Positions 9,901-18,752 of a stretch of DNA of 34,086 bases are shown here, in pieces. A program made the translations under genes and the position numbers. Below the pieces are notes generated by a model, which did not search any database, was not told the origin of the DNA, and worked only from the letters and a program-made list of their open reading frames with translations. Positions within the stretch are counted from its first letter, which is position 1. Every line of letters starts with the position of its first letter. The stretch is taken from NCBI GenBank assembly GCA_035380045.1, contig DAOSWM010000033.1, positions 1 through 34,086 on the forward strand. The letters run 5' to 3'. The DNA comes from DAOSWM01 sp035380045. Lineage in GTDB: Bacteria; Bacteroidota; Bacteroidia; Bacteroidales; Tenuifilaceae.

Positions 9901-11969
9901 CCAATGGCGAAGTAATCTGGCTCAGAACCAGCAAGGTTCCACTACGCTCGCCCAATGGCGATGTACAGGGTGTACTGGGAACCTTTGAAAATATTACCGA
10001 TAGCAAGCAAGCCAAAGATGAACTCTACAGAAGTTACGCTGAAAACCAGGCTCTACTGGCTGCAATTCCTGATTTAATGTTCGTGTTCACCCGCGAAGGA
10101 ATTTTTGAAGACTACTACTCATCATCGTTAGATGATCTACTCCTCCCGCCCGAGCATTTTTTGGGAAAGCATATAACAGATGTTTTACCTAACGAGTTGG
10201 CCAACCAAACCTTGCAGCACCTAGACCTTCTATACAGTACTGGCGAAAACCAGTTCTACGAGTATCAGATTGAAATTGACGGGAAAAAGAATCTGTACGA
10301 ATCGCGCATGGTTAAGATTGACGAACAAAGAGTAATAACCATCTGCCGCGATATAACCGAAAGGAAAAAAAGCGAGGAAGCCATTGAGATTGAAAGAGCC
10401 TACTTCGAGCACCTTTTCGATAGCTCGCCCGAAGGTATCGTTGTGCTCGATGAGAATGATTGCATCGTTCGTTGTAACTACGAGTTTACCCGAATGTTTG
10501 GTTACACCTCCGATGAGGTTATTGGGAAAAGAATTAACTCGTTAATTGTTCCAACGGATCTTGCCAACGAGGGTATGGAGCTAACCAATAAGGTTGCCAT
10601 TGGCAACCTTATCATGCACGAAACCAAACGAATGAGGAAGGATGGGTCGCTAATCGATGTGTCTATTCTGGGGAAACCAATTCGTTTTAAGGGCGGGCAA
10701 ATTGCCGTTTACGGCATATACAGAGATATTACCGACAGGAAAAAAGTTGAAGAGGAACTGATTTTTAAAAACTACGAAATCGAATCGCAGAATGAGGAGT
10801 ATAGAAAAATAAACGAAGAGCTGCATAAAGCCAAAGAGCAAGCGGAAGAAAGCGATAGGCTAAAATCAGCTTTCCTCGCCAACATGAGCCACGAGATACG
10901 TACTCCCATGAACGGTATTATTGGTTTCTCACAGCTTCTTGTGAGCCCCGAAACCGGAAAGGAAGAAACCAGCCAGTATGTTGACATTATCCATAGCTGC
11001 AGTAATCAGCTGCTTACCATAATTAACGACTTGATTGATATCTCTAAAATTGAAGCGAACCAGGTAACCATCCTCGAATCGGAAGTAGAACTTAACAAAC
11101 TTCTTCATGAGCAGTATATGCTGTTCGACAAAAAGTTTAGAGAAAAAGATATTGAGTTTACTCTATCAACCGGATTAGAAAACTCACTTGCTAACATACA
11201 CACCGACTCATCGAGGCTCAAACAAATAATATCAAACCTGCTGAACAACGCCATAAAGTTCACAAAACAGGGCTTTGTGAGATTTGGCTACACAAAGAAA
11301 AATGATGTGCTCGAATTCTATGTGAAAGATTCAGGCATAGGAATTTCCAACGATTTTCATGAGATTATTTTTGAGCGTTTCCGACAGGTAGAAACGAAAC
11401 TTTCAACTCAGGCTGGAGGTACCGGTTTAGGGTTAGCAATCTCCAAAGCATTTATCGAAAAAATGGGGGGAAGAATCTGGGTTGAATCCCAACCAGATTC
11501 GGGCTCGCATTTCTACTTCACTATCCCCTACAAACCTGTTGAAAACATTAATTTCTCAGGAAACTCGCTTATAGGTGTTGATGAGAAGTTAACAAGCAAA
11601 CCCAACACTATCCTTATTGCCGAAGATGATGATTTTAACTACCTTTATATTAGCGAATTATTCGCTGAATTTGAGGTAAAACTGCTTAGGGCAAGCACCG
11701 GTTTAGAGGCTGTAAACCTGGTTAAAGAGAATCCTGAAATTGGCATCGTTCTAATGGATATAAAAATGCCCGACATGGATGGATACGAAGCAACAATGCA
11801 AATAAAAAGTATTCGAAAAAAATTGCCAGTAATTGCTCAAACAGCATACGCATTCTCGAGCGATAGAGAAAAAGCAATTGAAGCTGGCTGTGATGATTAT
11901 TTATCGAAACCACTAAAGCGAGAAAAACTCATATCACTAGTATCCAAGTACTTAAGAAATGACGAGTAG
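6975..11969 (+). CDS. Giant soluble hybrid histidine kinase: ten PAS domains, HisKA, HATPase, receiver
   Basis: A 1664-residue protein with no membrane segment, so probably cytoplasmic. Ten consecutive PAS units of about 115-130 residues can be counted, most ending in a DITERKK-type PAC motif followed by a short helical linker (for example RNIEERKKAEKA, RDITERKKSEL, EDITERKQVDDE, RDITDRKKVEEE). HisKA follows with FLANMSHEIRTPMNG and phospho-acceptor H1306. The HATPase has NNAIKFT, DSGIGI and GGTGLGLAI. A CheY-like receiver starts at about 1542 (ILIAEDDDFN) with phospho-acceptor D1595 in VLMDIKMPDMDGYEA and the SKPL lysine near the end. PAS 5 and PAS 8 share an IIGK.DFD signature. No output domain is present, so it likely passes phosphate through an Hpt protein or acts by protein contact. 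Ligands are unknown. No clear promoter was found in the 119-nt gap upstream. Confidence 0.95.
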   Translation: MTDKDIALKGSVHDIIIVWDYLSQTISFSSRSLLAELGYTINNQIIDENSWRQLIHPDDKGALQSDETTILSTSRKKDTFTLNIRLKHQTGSWVWYNLYTSILEETSGGEASKAIFLFKSSIAKDELEKLLLESNERFRTLANASFGGIGIHNKGLIIEANQELARMSGFDHSELIGMDGLMLIAPEQRENVLQKIVSGYEKPYESLGIRKDGTMYPLEIQGKQIPYKGETVRVTEFRNIEERKKAEKAMFAIEQSYESIIELAVDGILIGDIKGIVTKANKRFLEISGKTKKEVEGLHISKLFSQKILKEKPLRFDILSKDKTLVTERELEKPDGTHVVIEMHSKMMPNGSYQSIIRDITERKKSELALIESESMFRTLFETANDAIFIMDSEHFIDCNSKTEDLFGVEKTSIIGHSPIEFSPEYQPDGQLSAQKAMQKIEAAKHGEPQFFEWVHRKANGNLFYTEVSLNQVLINGKQLTQAIVHNIDKRKKLDIELQYEQFLMMNLMNNVPDQVYFKDKNSCFIRVNNNVATRFGFSDPKDIIGKSDFDFFAHEHAENAYRLEQKIISTGTSIEGIEEMETWPDGRITWVSTSKMPLRNETGEIIGTFGVSRDITFRKKAEQSLRESEMRLRTLSDNLPMGLVYQVDSGIDGTKREFKYISAGVEIMHGVTPQEVINDFTCLYSQLLEEDGKKMAEQERIALANFSSFRVEVRYVTKQGETRWILISSSPRKADNNHIIWDGIELDITEQKRAEQALRESEEMYRLVVESTNEGIWDWDIETNIAVFSDRYYTMLGYKPGEFEGSYENWRKLIHPDDIGWTEVVIKKHLEEQLSEFNVEYRMKAKDGNWRWIHAKGKVVGKNSQGKPNRVLGSHEDITERKQVDDEIRESRNLLQTILDTIPVRVFWKDKNLNYLGCNRAFAKDAGFTSPLQIIGKNDFDLAWSAQAELTHADDLAVINTGKAKIGYEEYRVSSNGEVIWLRTSKVPLRSPNGDVQGVLGTFENITDSKQAKDELYRSYAENQALLAAIPDLMFVFTREGIFEDYYSSSLDDLLLPPEHFLGKHITDVLPNELANQTLQHLDLLYSTGENQFYEYQIEIDGKKNLYESRMVKIDEQRVITICRDITERKKSEEAIEIERAYFEHLFDSSPEGIVVLDENDCIVRCNYEFTRMFGYTSDEVIGKRINSLIVPTDLANEGMELTNKVAIGNLIMHETKRMRKDGSLIDVSILGKPIRFKGGQIAVYGIYRDITDRKKVEEELIFKNYEIESQNEEYRKINEELHKAKEQAEESDRLKSAFLANMSHEIRTPMNGIIGFSQLLVSPETGKEETSQYVDIIHSCSNQLLTIINDLIDISKIEANQVTILESEVELNKLLHEQYMLFDKKFREKDIEFTLSTGLENSLANIHTDSSRLKQIISNLLNNAIKFTKQGFVRFGYTKKNDVLEFYVKDSGIGISNDFHEIIFERFRQVETKLSTQAGGTGLGLAISKAFIEKMGGRIWVESQPDSGSHFYFTIPYKPVENINFSGNSLIGVDEKLTSKPNTILIAEDDDFNYLYISELFAEFEVKLLRASTGLEAVNLVKENPEIGIVLMDIKMPDMDGYEATMQIKSIRKKLPVIAQTAYAFSSDREKAIEAGCDDYLSKPLKREKLISLVSKYLRNDE

Positions 11970-11992
11970 AGGAATCACATTTAATTTTACAG

Positions 11993-13456
11993 CTATACCC
12001 TACTTATGTTGGCTGCTGGTTTTATAACAATAGTTGCCAAAGATGCAACAACTAACGTAAAAATAAAATTTGCAACCCGGGCAGTAATCACTGTTTTATC
12101 AAAACCCAAGCTAATCCATAGAATTGTAAACAGCAACCCTGCAACTATAGTGGTAACCACTGCCCGACCATGGTAACGCTTCCAAAAAAGAGTGAAGAGA
12201 ATTACCACCGAGAAGGTGCAACCAATTCCTGCCCAAACGTAACCCACAAGCGTAAAAATTAGCTTTTGTGGCGAAACGTAGGCTACGCCAAGTGCAACAA
12301 TGGCTATAAGCGCAGTAATTACTCGTGAACGGCGTAACCCTTTCCTGCTATCAACCTTTTTGCTGAATGGTTTCACCAAATTTTCGCTCATTTCTGTAGC
12401 AGAAAGCACAAGTAGCGAGTCGGCCGTTGAAATCATTGCAGCAATTGCTCCCGTAATTAAAACCGCGGCAATAGCGGGAGGAAATATTTTTAGCAGAACA
12501 GCCGGCATTACGTACTCCTGATCGGTAAGCGTGCCCGGACCGAAAATTGCCAAACCAATTAAACCCAGCAACATTGCGCCAACGTATGCCACCAGTGTCC
12601 AGGCTATTCCAACATTTCTAGCTTTTTTTGCCTGTTTCATATCTTTAATCGCCATAAAGCGAAGCGAAAGCTGTGGCATTCCGCCAAGGTAACCAAAAAA
12701 CCAGCTGAATCCGGAAACTATAACTCCCCCAGCAGCAAATCCTTTTAACCCGTTAAAGAGGGAAAGATGTCCGGGTCCGGCCATCTGTAGTGCGCTAGGA
12801 ATTGAATTTGCAAAAACATCGGGATTGTTTGTTATGTAGTAGATACCGGCTATTGGACCAATTACCAGGGTTGTGATCATTACCAACGCCTGCACAACAT
12901 CGGTGTAAACCACGCTGGTAAATCCACCGTAAATTGCGTAGGGAACAATTATTAGCGCAGTAACCAGCATTCCCCATTCGGGTTTTATGCTGAACATTGC
13001 ATGCAACGTTTTTCCACCGCCAAGAAACTGGGCGCCAACGTAGAAGAAGAAAAAGAAAACGATGGTAAAGCTACCAACAATCCGAATCATTTTTCCTGCA
13101 TCGCCATGCCTGCGGGCAAGGTAATCGGCGAAGGTGTTGGCATCGTACTTCTCAGCTTCATCGCGCAGTCGCCACGATAGCAGCCACCAGGCTGCAATAA
13201 TTCCGAACACACAACCCAACGCCGTCCAAATTTCGGTAAGCCCCATGGCGTAGGCCGCGCCGGGTAATCCCAACAACGCCCACGACGATTCACCTGTAGC
13301 CCGCTCGCTAAGTGCTGCAACCCAGCCGGGAAGATTTCGACCGGCAATAGCAAAATCCTTATCCGATTTAACTTTTCGTCCTTGATAAATCCCCCAAATA
13401 ATTAGCATCGACAAGTAGGCAAACATTACAACGGCCAGCTGAATTTGTGAGTCCAT
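11993..13456 (-). CDS. Sodium:solute symporter family protein, PutP-like
   Basis: A 487-residue, almost entirely hydrophobic protein with about 13 helices, the usual topology of the SSS family. Matches to PutP-type members include GRNLPGWVAALSERATGESS, LLGLPGAAYAMGLTEIW, YGGFTSVVYTDVVQA, a GYLGGMPQLSLRFMAI loop and AAMISTADSLLVLSATEM. The ST of ISTADS corresponds to the Na+ site residues S340/T341 of E. coli PutP. The residue matching PutP D55, needed for Na+, is a glycine next to a glutamate (TGESSW against SDMSGW). Substrate is therefore uncertain: proline, another organic solute, or a different ion couple. It converges with the hybrid kinase, leaving a 23-nt gap, and is divergent from the BACON gene across 292 nt. 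No convincing promoter is seen upstream; the best is an imperfect TAGCCTTTG at 13544-13536. Confidence 0.9.
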   Translation of the reverse strand: MDSQIQLAVVMFAYLSMLIIWGIYQGRKVKSDKDFAIAGRNLPGWVAALSERATGESSWALLGLPGAAYAMGLTEIWTALGCVFGIIAAWWLLSWRLRDEAEKYDANTFADYLARRHGDAGKMIRIVGSFTIVFFFFFYVGAQFLGGGKTLHAMFSIKPEWGMLVTALIIVPYAIYGGFTSVVYTDVVQALVMITTLVIGPIAGIYYITNNPDVFANSIPSALQMAGPGHLSLFNGLKGFAAGGVIVSGFSWFFGYLGGMPQLSLRFMAIKDMKQAKKARNVGIAWTLVAYVGAMLLGLIGLAIFGPGTLTDQEYVMPAVLLKIFPPAIAAVLITGAIAAMISTADSLLVLSATEMSENLVKPFSKKVDSRKGLRRSRVITALIAIVALGVAYVSPQKLIFTLVGYVWAGIGCTFSVVILFTLFWKRYHGRAVVTTIVAGLLFTILWISLGFDKTVITARVANFIFTLVVASLATIVIKPAANISRV

Positions 13457-13690
13457 GTTTAATAGATTATAAATTTGGTAGGCAATTTATGGAAAATTGA
13501 ATAAACATCAAAGTTGAAAGCAATTGTTCATAATCAAAGGCTATTTGCTTCTAAAATTACCTTTTTGTAAAAAATGATTTAGCAAGCAAAGAATAATAAT
13601 TTTTAATAAGTCACCTGTGATTATTTGAAATTTCGCTTTTTTATTCAACAAAAAAATATAGAATTTGCTATGAATAACTGGAGACAAAAC

Positions 13691-13721
13691 TTGACAATCC
13701 TCCTAATTATTAGTAACTTGT
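13691..13721 (+). promoter_or_regulatory. Candidate promoter for the BACON-repeat secreted protein
   Basis: CTTG at 13690-13693 is followed after exactly 20 nt by TAACTTGT (13714-13721), which keeps the TA and part of the TTTG of a Bacteroidota -7 box. The ATG is at 13749. The rest of the 292-nt gap between the symporter and this gene is A+T-rich with no other recognisable element. Confidence 0.35.
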
Positions 13722-13748
13722 GCAGACCCAACCATAATCTTTGAAATA

Positions 13749-16700
13749 ATGAAAAAAACTCCCTTTTTTTATTTGCTATTGATTTTGGTTATTAATTTCC
13801 AACAAAATTATGCGCAAGAACCAGATTGGACCCGAGTTCTCCAGTTTAACACTCTCGATCTTCAATACGGCAATGTCGTAACAGCAGATGCTGAAAATGC
13901 CTACATGGCAGGTAGTGTTTGCGATCAAATTACCTTCGATGGTACAAGTTTTACAAGTGTAGGAACACACGACTTGATTATTGTAAAAGTCAGCAATACG
14001 GGTGTTACTGCATGGAAAAAGCAATTCAATGCCCAGGCAAATGGCGACATAACACCCAATGCAATAAAAGTAGATGCTAACAATAACATATATATATCGG
14101 CCACTTTTACAGGAACCGCAACTATTGGCAACAGCACTATCACTTCCGGAACATTATACAATGCGTTTATTGCCAAATTTGATATTAATGGAAATGGTTT
14201 ATGGGCTACAGCATTCTTAGCTGAAGGAACTGGCAGTAGTAAAATCGCTATCGATGATACAGGTAATTCATATTTAATAAGCAGCAGCAGTAAACTTTTA
14301 AAATTTGACAATTCCGGTGTAAAGTTATGGGAACAATGCTACTCTGACAAAACTTTGCAGGCTATTGCCGTTTACGGTTCCAATCTTTACATAGGTGGAG
14401 ACCTTCAGGAAGAAACTATTACTTTCGGTTCATTAACTTTAACCCCACAAGGTGGATTTTATACCGGTTATTTGGTGAAAGCCGATTTAAACGGGGTTTA
14501 CAATGATTCACTTGTTGTTCGTGGTTCAACTTGGGGATACGGCTCCACGATATGCGATATAGCAATTTGTAATAGCGGAGATTTAATTATTACCGGAGGT
14601 TATACCCAAGACCTGATTTTAGGTACTGAAACTATTACAAACCCTTCCTATTCTTTCTATACTTACATTGCAAAATGTAACACTGATTTTGATTTTGAAT
14701 GGGTTAAGTCAAGTACTTCTAATACTAATGCATTGTTTAATTTTAGATTATTTATTGACAATTCTAACAATATCTATGAATATGGTTTAAGTAATCGTTA
14801 TTTTAATTATGATTCATTCAGTTCTTGCCCAGATTTTGGGCAATTTTTGTTTCAGTTTGATCCAAATGGTGATGCAACAAACACCTACTGCCTTCAAAAC
14901 AGGTCTTCTTATGACAGAACTATTGTTACACCAGAAGGAAAAATTCTCACCACAGGTTCGTACGATGTTAGCGGAGATCCTTTGTATGGAAACCTGTACA
15001 TAAATCAATATGATGATGAAACTTTAGAATGGCAAAAGATTTCAACTAACACCCTTTCAGGTTCTGCCGAAGTAAATTTTGTAAAGCATGATTCATTAGG
15101 AAATACATTCATAAAATCGAGGGCAACAGGTTACTGCAACTATTTTGGAACTACCATAAACAGTATTAACAGCGTTACACTTATTTCAAAGCATGATATT
15201 GCCGGAAATTTATTGTGGCTAAACCAATTAGTTGATTTAAAGCCCAACACAACACTTGCATGGAGATCTTTCGGCCCAGGATTTATCCTCGATAAGGATG
15301 ACAATGTACTTACCATTGGCCGCTTTGAAAATTCATTGAACATTGGAAACCAAACTTTCATTAATCAGAATACCCTTAACGATGGTTATGTTGCGAAGTA
15401 CAGCTCATCCGGTCAATTTGAATGGGCTGTACAGCTGAATGCTAACGGGCAGATAATTACAATAGATGGCATTACAGCCGATAGCGAAGGAAATGCTATT
15501 GTATCCGGCTCATTCAAAGGAGAAATAACTATTTCAAGCCATACTATAAGCGCAGGCACTGGTTATGGTGTATTCATTATAAAATTCGATGCTAATGGTA
15601 ATTATTTATGGGCACAAGGCTTTCCTATAGGTGATCTGGTTTATAGTGCAATGGTGAGTGTTGATAAAAACGATAACATTTACCTTGCTGGTGAAATGTA
15701 TGATTGGACAACCAATTTATTGACATTCGGAACAGTTTCCACACCACAAACGAACGAAGATGGTGCAGTAGTTTTAGTAAAATTTGATACCGATGGTAAC
15801 CCGCAGTGGGCTAATACCTATGGCGGTGCTATAGGTGCCTCAGGAGCCGATAGTTTTCAATCAAATATAAAAACCGATGCGGATGGTAATACATACCTTT
15901 GGGGAATGTGTCAGAATAATGCTGTTTTTGGAACAACAACTTTGACCAATCCATTTAATACTATTCCAAAATACTCATACTACTTAACAAAGATTAATTC
16001 AGCTGGCGATGTTATTTGGGCAAATGCAATTTATGAAAGTTATGATGATAGCAACCATGGCTTTAACTTTGGTGATTTATTAGACTTAGATAATTCAGGG
16101 AACATATACGTGGGTGGGCATTTTACTGATTCAATAAGTATTGCGGGTATAATATACAAACCTGAAGGCTTAAATGACTTTTTCCTTGCCCAATATTCAA
16201 ACAACGGGGGCTTTCAATGGATAAAAACATTGCCTTCAGATGATCCTCGCTTTGGAAATATAAGTGCCTTTAGTGTTTTCGACGATAATGTGTTAACACT
16301 GGGTGGTTATGCCGGGAAAGAATCTACTATAGGAAATTTTGATATTGTAAACACTAGCGGATCATCGTGCATTGTTGCCACTTTAGGTTATTTACCATTT
16401 TTGAATGTATCAACCGAAACCCTAACAATCACAGCAGAAGAAAATAGCACTGCTTCGTTCGTTATAAGTTCAAATGTCAGCTGGACAGCAGAAAGCAACG
16501 AGGAATGGTTAACAGCAAGTAGTAACGCTGGCTCAGGAAACGAAGCATTAACACTTACAGCTTCAGCAAACCCAGCAATTAGTTCAAGAACTGCAACCGT
16601 AACTATTTTAGGAGATAAAGTAATTCCGAAAGCTGTAATTGTAACCCAAGATGCAGCTCTACCTAATTTGAATGTATCAACAAACACATTATCAATTGCT

Positions 16701-18542
16701 GCGGAAGATAGCAGCACAGCTACTTTTGACATTACTTCAAATATTGATTGGACAGCAGAAAGCGACCAAAGCTGGTTAACCGTAAGCAATAATGCCAGTT
16801 TTGGAAATGAAACAGTTACACTTACTGCCACGGCAAACCCTGCAATTAATTCAAGAACAGCAAATGTAACCGTTTCGGGAAACGGAGTAAGCACACAAAC
16901 TATAATCGTAACTCAAGACGGTGCTTCCGCTGTTTTAGCGGTTTCTGCAGACACATTAACAATTGCAACAGCAGACAGCACTAGTGTTATGTTTGATATT
17001 ACCTCAAATATCAGCTGGATTGTATTAAGCAGTCAAAGTTGGTTAGCTGTGAGCAGCAATTCAGGTTCGGGCAATAAAACTATTACACTTTCTGCAACGG
17101 AAAACCTCGCAACTAACTCAAGAACAGCAACCGTAACAGTATACGGAACCGGTGTAGATGAACAAGTCATTACCGTTATTCAAAGCCCGGCTTTGCCCAA
17201 CTTATCAGTTTCAACCAATATATTAATTATTAAAGCAGCTGATAACAGCACTTCCTCATTTAATATTACCTCAAATACAGACTGGACAATAGAAAGCAAC
17301 CAAAGCTGGTTTACTGTAAGTAAGGATTCAGGAAGTGGCAATGAATCTATAACGATAACTGCCGAAGAAAACCCAACAATAAATACAAGGACAGCAACCC
17401 TAATTGTTAATGGAACGGATGATTTGGAACAAGTCATTACAGTAATCCAAAATGCGGCAGTACCCTATTTAACCGTTTCATCCGATTCATTATCAATAGA
17501 AGCGTTAAATAATAGTTCTGCTATATTTAACATTTTCTCAAATGTAAGTTGGGTATTAGTGAGTAATCAAGACTGGTTATCAATAAGTAACTGCACAGGT
17601 TCATGTAATGAAACCGTAACTTTATCTGCAACAATTAATCCAACCACAAGTGTAAGAGCAGCAATAATATCAATTTTTGGAACCAGTTTAGAAGAGCAGA
17701 CGATTACCGTTGTACAGGAAGCTGCTGAACCATCTCTAACTGTTTCAACAAATTTATTGACAATCGCTGCACCAGAGGGTAGTACCGCTACATTTGATAT
17801 CACTTCAAATATCAATTGGACTGCTGAAAGCAACCAAGAATGGTTAACTGTAAATAGTAGTTCTGGTTCGGGAAATAAAACAATCGCATTAACAGCTGCT
17901 GAAAACCCAACAATTAGTACAAGAACTGCAACAGTATCCATTTCTGGGAATGATGAATTTTCACAATATGTAGTTGTCACACAGGAAGCTTCAGAACCGT
18001 TACTATCAGTTTCAATAAACACTTTAACAATCTCCGATACAGAAGGAAGCACAACAACATTCGATATTACTTCAAATATAAGCTGGCTTATTTCCTGTAA
18101 TCAAGATTGGCTAACCATAAGTAACACTGCTGGAGCGGGAGACGAAACAATTACACTGACTGTTGAAGCTAACCCATCAAACAACCCACGAACAGCAACA
18201 ATAACCATTTATGGCACAGGAGTAACTGAACAAACGATAACCATCATTCAATATGGAGTTACTACAAGTATTGATGAATCTTCCATTAATTACAATGCAA
18301 ACATTTATCCAAATCCTAATAATGGTAAATTTATTCTTGAACTAAACAATTTCAATGGGAACGATGATATTAGCGTTACGATAGTTAATTCTCTTGGAGT
18401 AGTGAACAAAAAATTCACAATTTCAAACATTTCAACCAATTATACTCAGGAAATTGATTTAGGTAATTTGGCAAAAGGCTTATATTTTATTACATTAAAA
18501 ACTAATAAAATACTGGTTACTAAATCATTGTTGATTCAATGA
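13749..18542 (+). CDS. Large exported protein: propeller-type repeats, seven BACON domains, type IX secretion sorting domain
   Basis: A 1597-residue secreted protein. Residues 1-22 are a signal peptide (MKKTPFFYLLLILVINF, cleavage probably after NYA). Residues about 23-880 are repeats of the bacterial SBBP-like propeller type, each with a D..(G)N.Y..G.(F) strand, an I..FG..T strand and a .K(F)D..G...W strand. Residues 885-1507 are seven BACON domains starting L[NATS]VS..TL.I with S.SWL.V and a final ..V.Q; their first leucines fall at 885, 974, 1063, 1152, 1241, 1330 and 1419, an exact 89-residue period. Residues about 1525-1597 form a type A T9SS sorting domain (IYPNPNNGKF, then KGLYFITLK). 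The protein should cross the inner membrane by Sec and the outer membrane by T9SS, then be surface-attached or released. BACON domains often bind carbohydrate or mucin, but the ligand here is unknown. Confidence 0.93.
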   Translation: MKKTPFFYLLLILVINFQQNYAQEPDWTRVLQFNTLDLQYGNVVTADAENAYMAGSVCDQITFDGTSFTSVGTHDLIIVKVSNTGVTAWKKQFNAQANGDITPNAIKVDANNNIYISATFTGTATIGNSTITSGTLYNAFIAKFDINGNGLWATAFLAEGTGSSKIAIDDTGNSYLISSSSKLLKFDNSGVKLWEQCYSDKTLQAIAVYGSNLYIGGDLQEETITFGSLTLTPQGGFYTGYLVKADLNGVYNDSLVVRGSTWGYGSTICDIAICNSGDLIITGGYTQDLILGTETITNPSYSFYTYIAKCNTDFDFEWVKSSTSNTNALFNFRLFIDNSNNIYEYGLSNRYFNYDSFSSCPDFGQFLFQFDPNGDATNTYCLQNRSSYDRTIVTPEGKILTTGSYDVSGDPLYGNLYINQYDDETLEWQKISTNTLSGSAEVNFVKHDSLGNTFIKSRATGYCNYFGTTINSINSVTLISKHDIAGNLLWLNQLVDLKPNTTLAWRSFGPGFILDKDDNVLTIGRFENSLNIGNQTFINQNTLNDGYVAKYSSSGQFEWAVQLNANGQIITIDGITADSEGNAIVSGSFKGEITISSHTISAGTGYGVFIIKFDANGNYLWAQGFPIGDLVYSAMVSVDKNDNIYLAGEMYDWTTNLLTFGTVSTPQTNEDGAVVLVKFDTDGNPQWANTYGGAIGASGADSFQSNIKTDADGNTYLWGMCQNNAVFGTTTLTNPFNTIPKYSYYLTKINSAGDVIWANAIYESYDDSNHGFNFGDLLDLDNSGNIYVGGHFTDSISIAGIIYKPEGLNDFFLAQYSNNGGFQWIKTLPSDDPRFGNISAFSVFDDNVLTLGGYAGKESTIGNFDIVNTSGSSCIVATLGYLPFLNVSTETLTITAEENSTASFVISSNVSWTAESNEEWLTASSNAGSGNEALTLTASANPAISSRTATVTILGDKVIPKAVIVTQDAALPNLNVSTNTLSIAAEDSSTATFDITSNIDWTAESDQSWLTVSNNASFGNETVTLTATANPAINSRTANVTVSGNGVSTQTIIVTQDGASAVLAVSADTLTIATADSTSVMFDITSNISWIVLSSQSWLAVSSNSGSGNKTITLSATENLATNSRTATVTVYGTGVDEQVITVIQSPALPNLSVSTNILIIKAADNSTSSFNITSNTDWTIESNQSWFTVSKDSGSGNESITITAEENPTINTRTATLIVNGTDDLEQVITVIQNAAVPYLTVSSDSLSIEALNNSSAIFNIFSNVSWVLVSNQDWLSISNCTGSCNETVTLSATINPTTSVRAAIISIFGTSLEEQTITVVQEAAEPSLTVSTNLLTIAAPEGSTATFDITSNINWTAESNQEWLTVNSSSGSGNKTIALTAAENPTISTRTATVSISGNDEFSQYVVVTQEASEPLLSVSINTLTISDTEGSTTTFDITSNISWLISCNQDWLTISNTAGAGDETITLTVEANPSNNPRTATITIYGTGVTEQTITIIQYGVTTSIDESSINYNANIYPNPNNGKFILELNNFNGNDDISVTIVNSLGVVNKKFTISNISTNYTQEIDLGNLAKGLYFITLKTNKILVTKSLLIQ
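16401..18270 (+). repeat. Seven in-frame tandem 267-bp units encoding BACON domains
   Basis: Unit starts, taken at the first leucine codon, are 16401, 16668, 16935, 17202, 17469, 17736 and 18003. Each is exactly 267 bp from the last, with no insertions or deletions, although the units have diverged clearly in sequence. The repeat lies wholly within the secreted-protein gene. Confidence 0.9.
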
Positions 18543-18717
18543 TTTCTTCAGCAAATAAAATCTGATATATATTGGTAAAATTTCGCCTTGACTATTTGAT
18601 ACGAAAAGATAGTTTTCTAAAACACGTGCATTCATTTACTTATATTTAATAACCTAAAGCATAATAGTCTCCTCAAAACAATATATGCTTGCAAAGTTTT
18701 ACATTTCTTCTTGAAAG

Positions 18718-18752
18718 AGAGTGCTGTTTTTATAACATTCCACTCTTTTTTT
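18718..18752 (+). terminator. Probable Rho-independent terminator after the BACON gene
   Basis: AGAGTG (18718-18723) pairs with CACTCT (18741-18746), and an inner TGTT/AACA pairing extends the hairpin. A T run follows at 18747-18752. It lies 176 nt past the BACON stop and ends where an upstream TTG codon of the next reading frame begins, which argues against translation starting there. Confidence 0.6.

Noticed and set aside
16388..18052. Several minus-strand open frames of 85-168 codons across the BACON repeats
   Set aside because: They resemble each other only because they are antisense to the same tandem repeat. No signal, domain or start context supports them.
16401..18270. Possible CRISPR or satellite array because of the regular 267-bp period
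   Set aside because: The units are coding, in frame, diverged and far longer than CRISPR repeat-spacer units.
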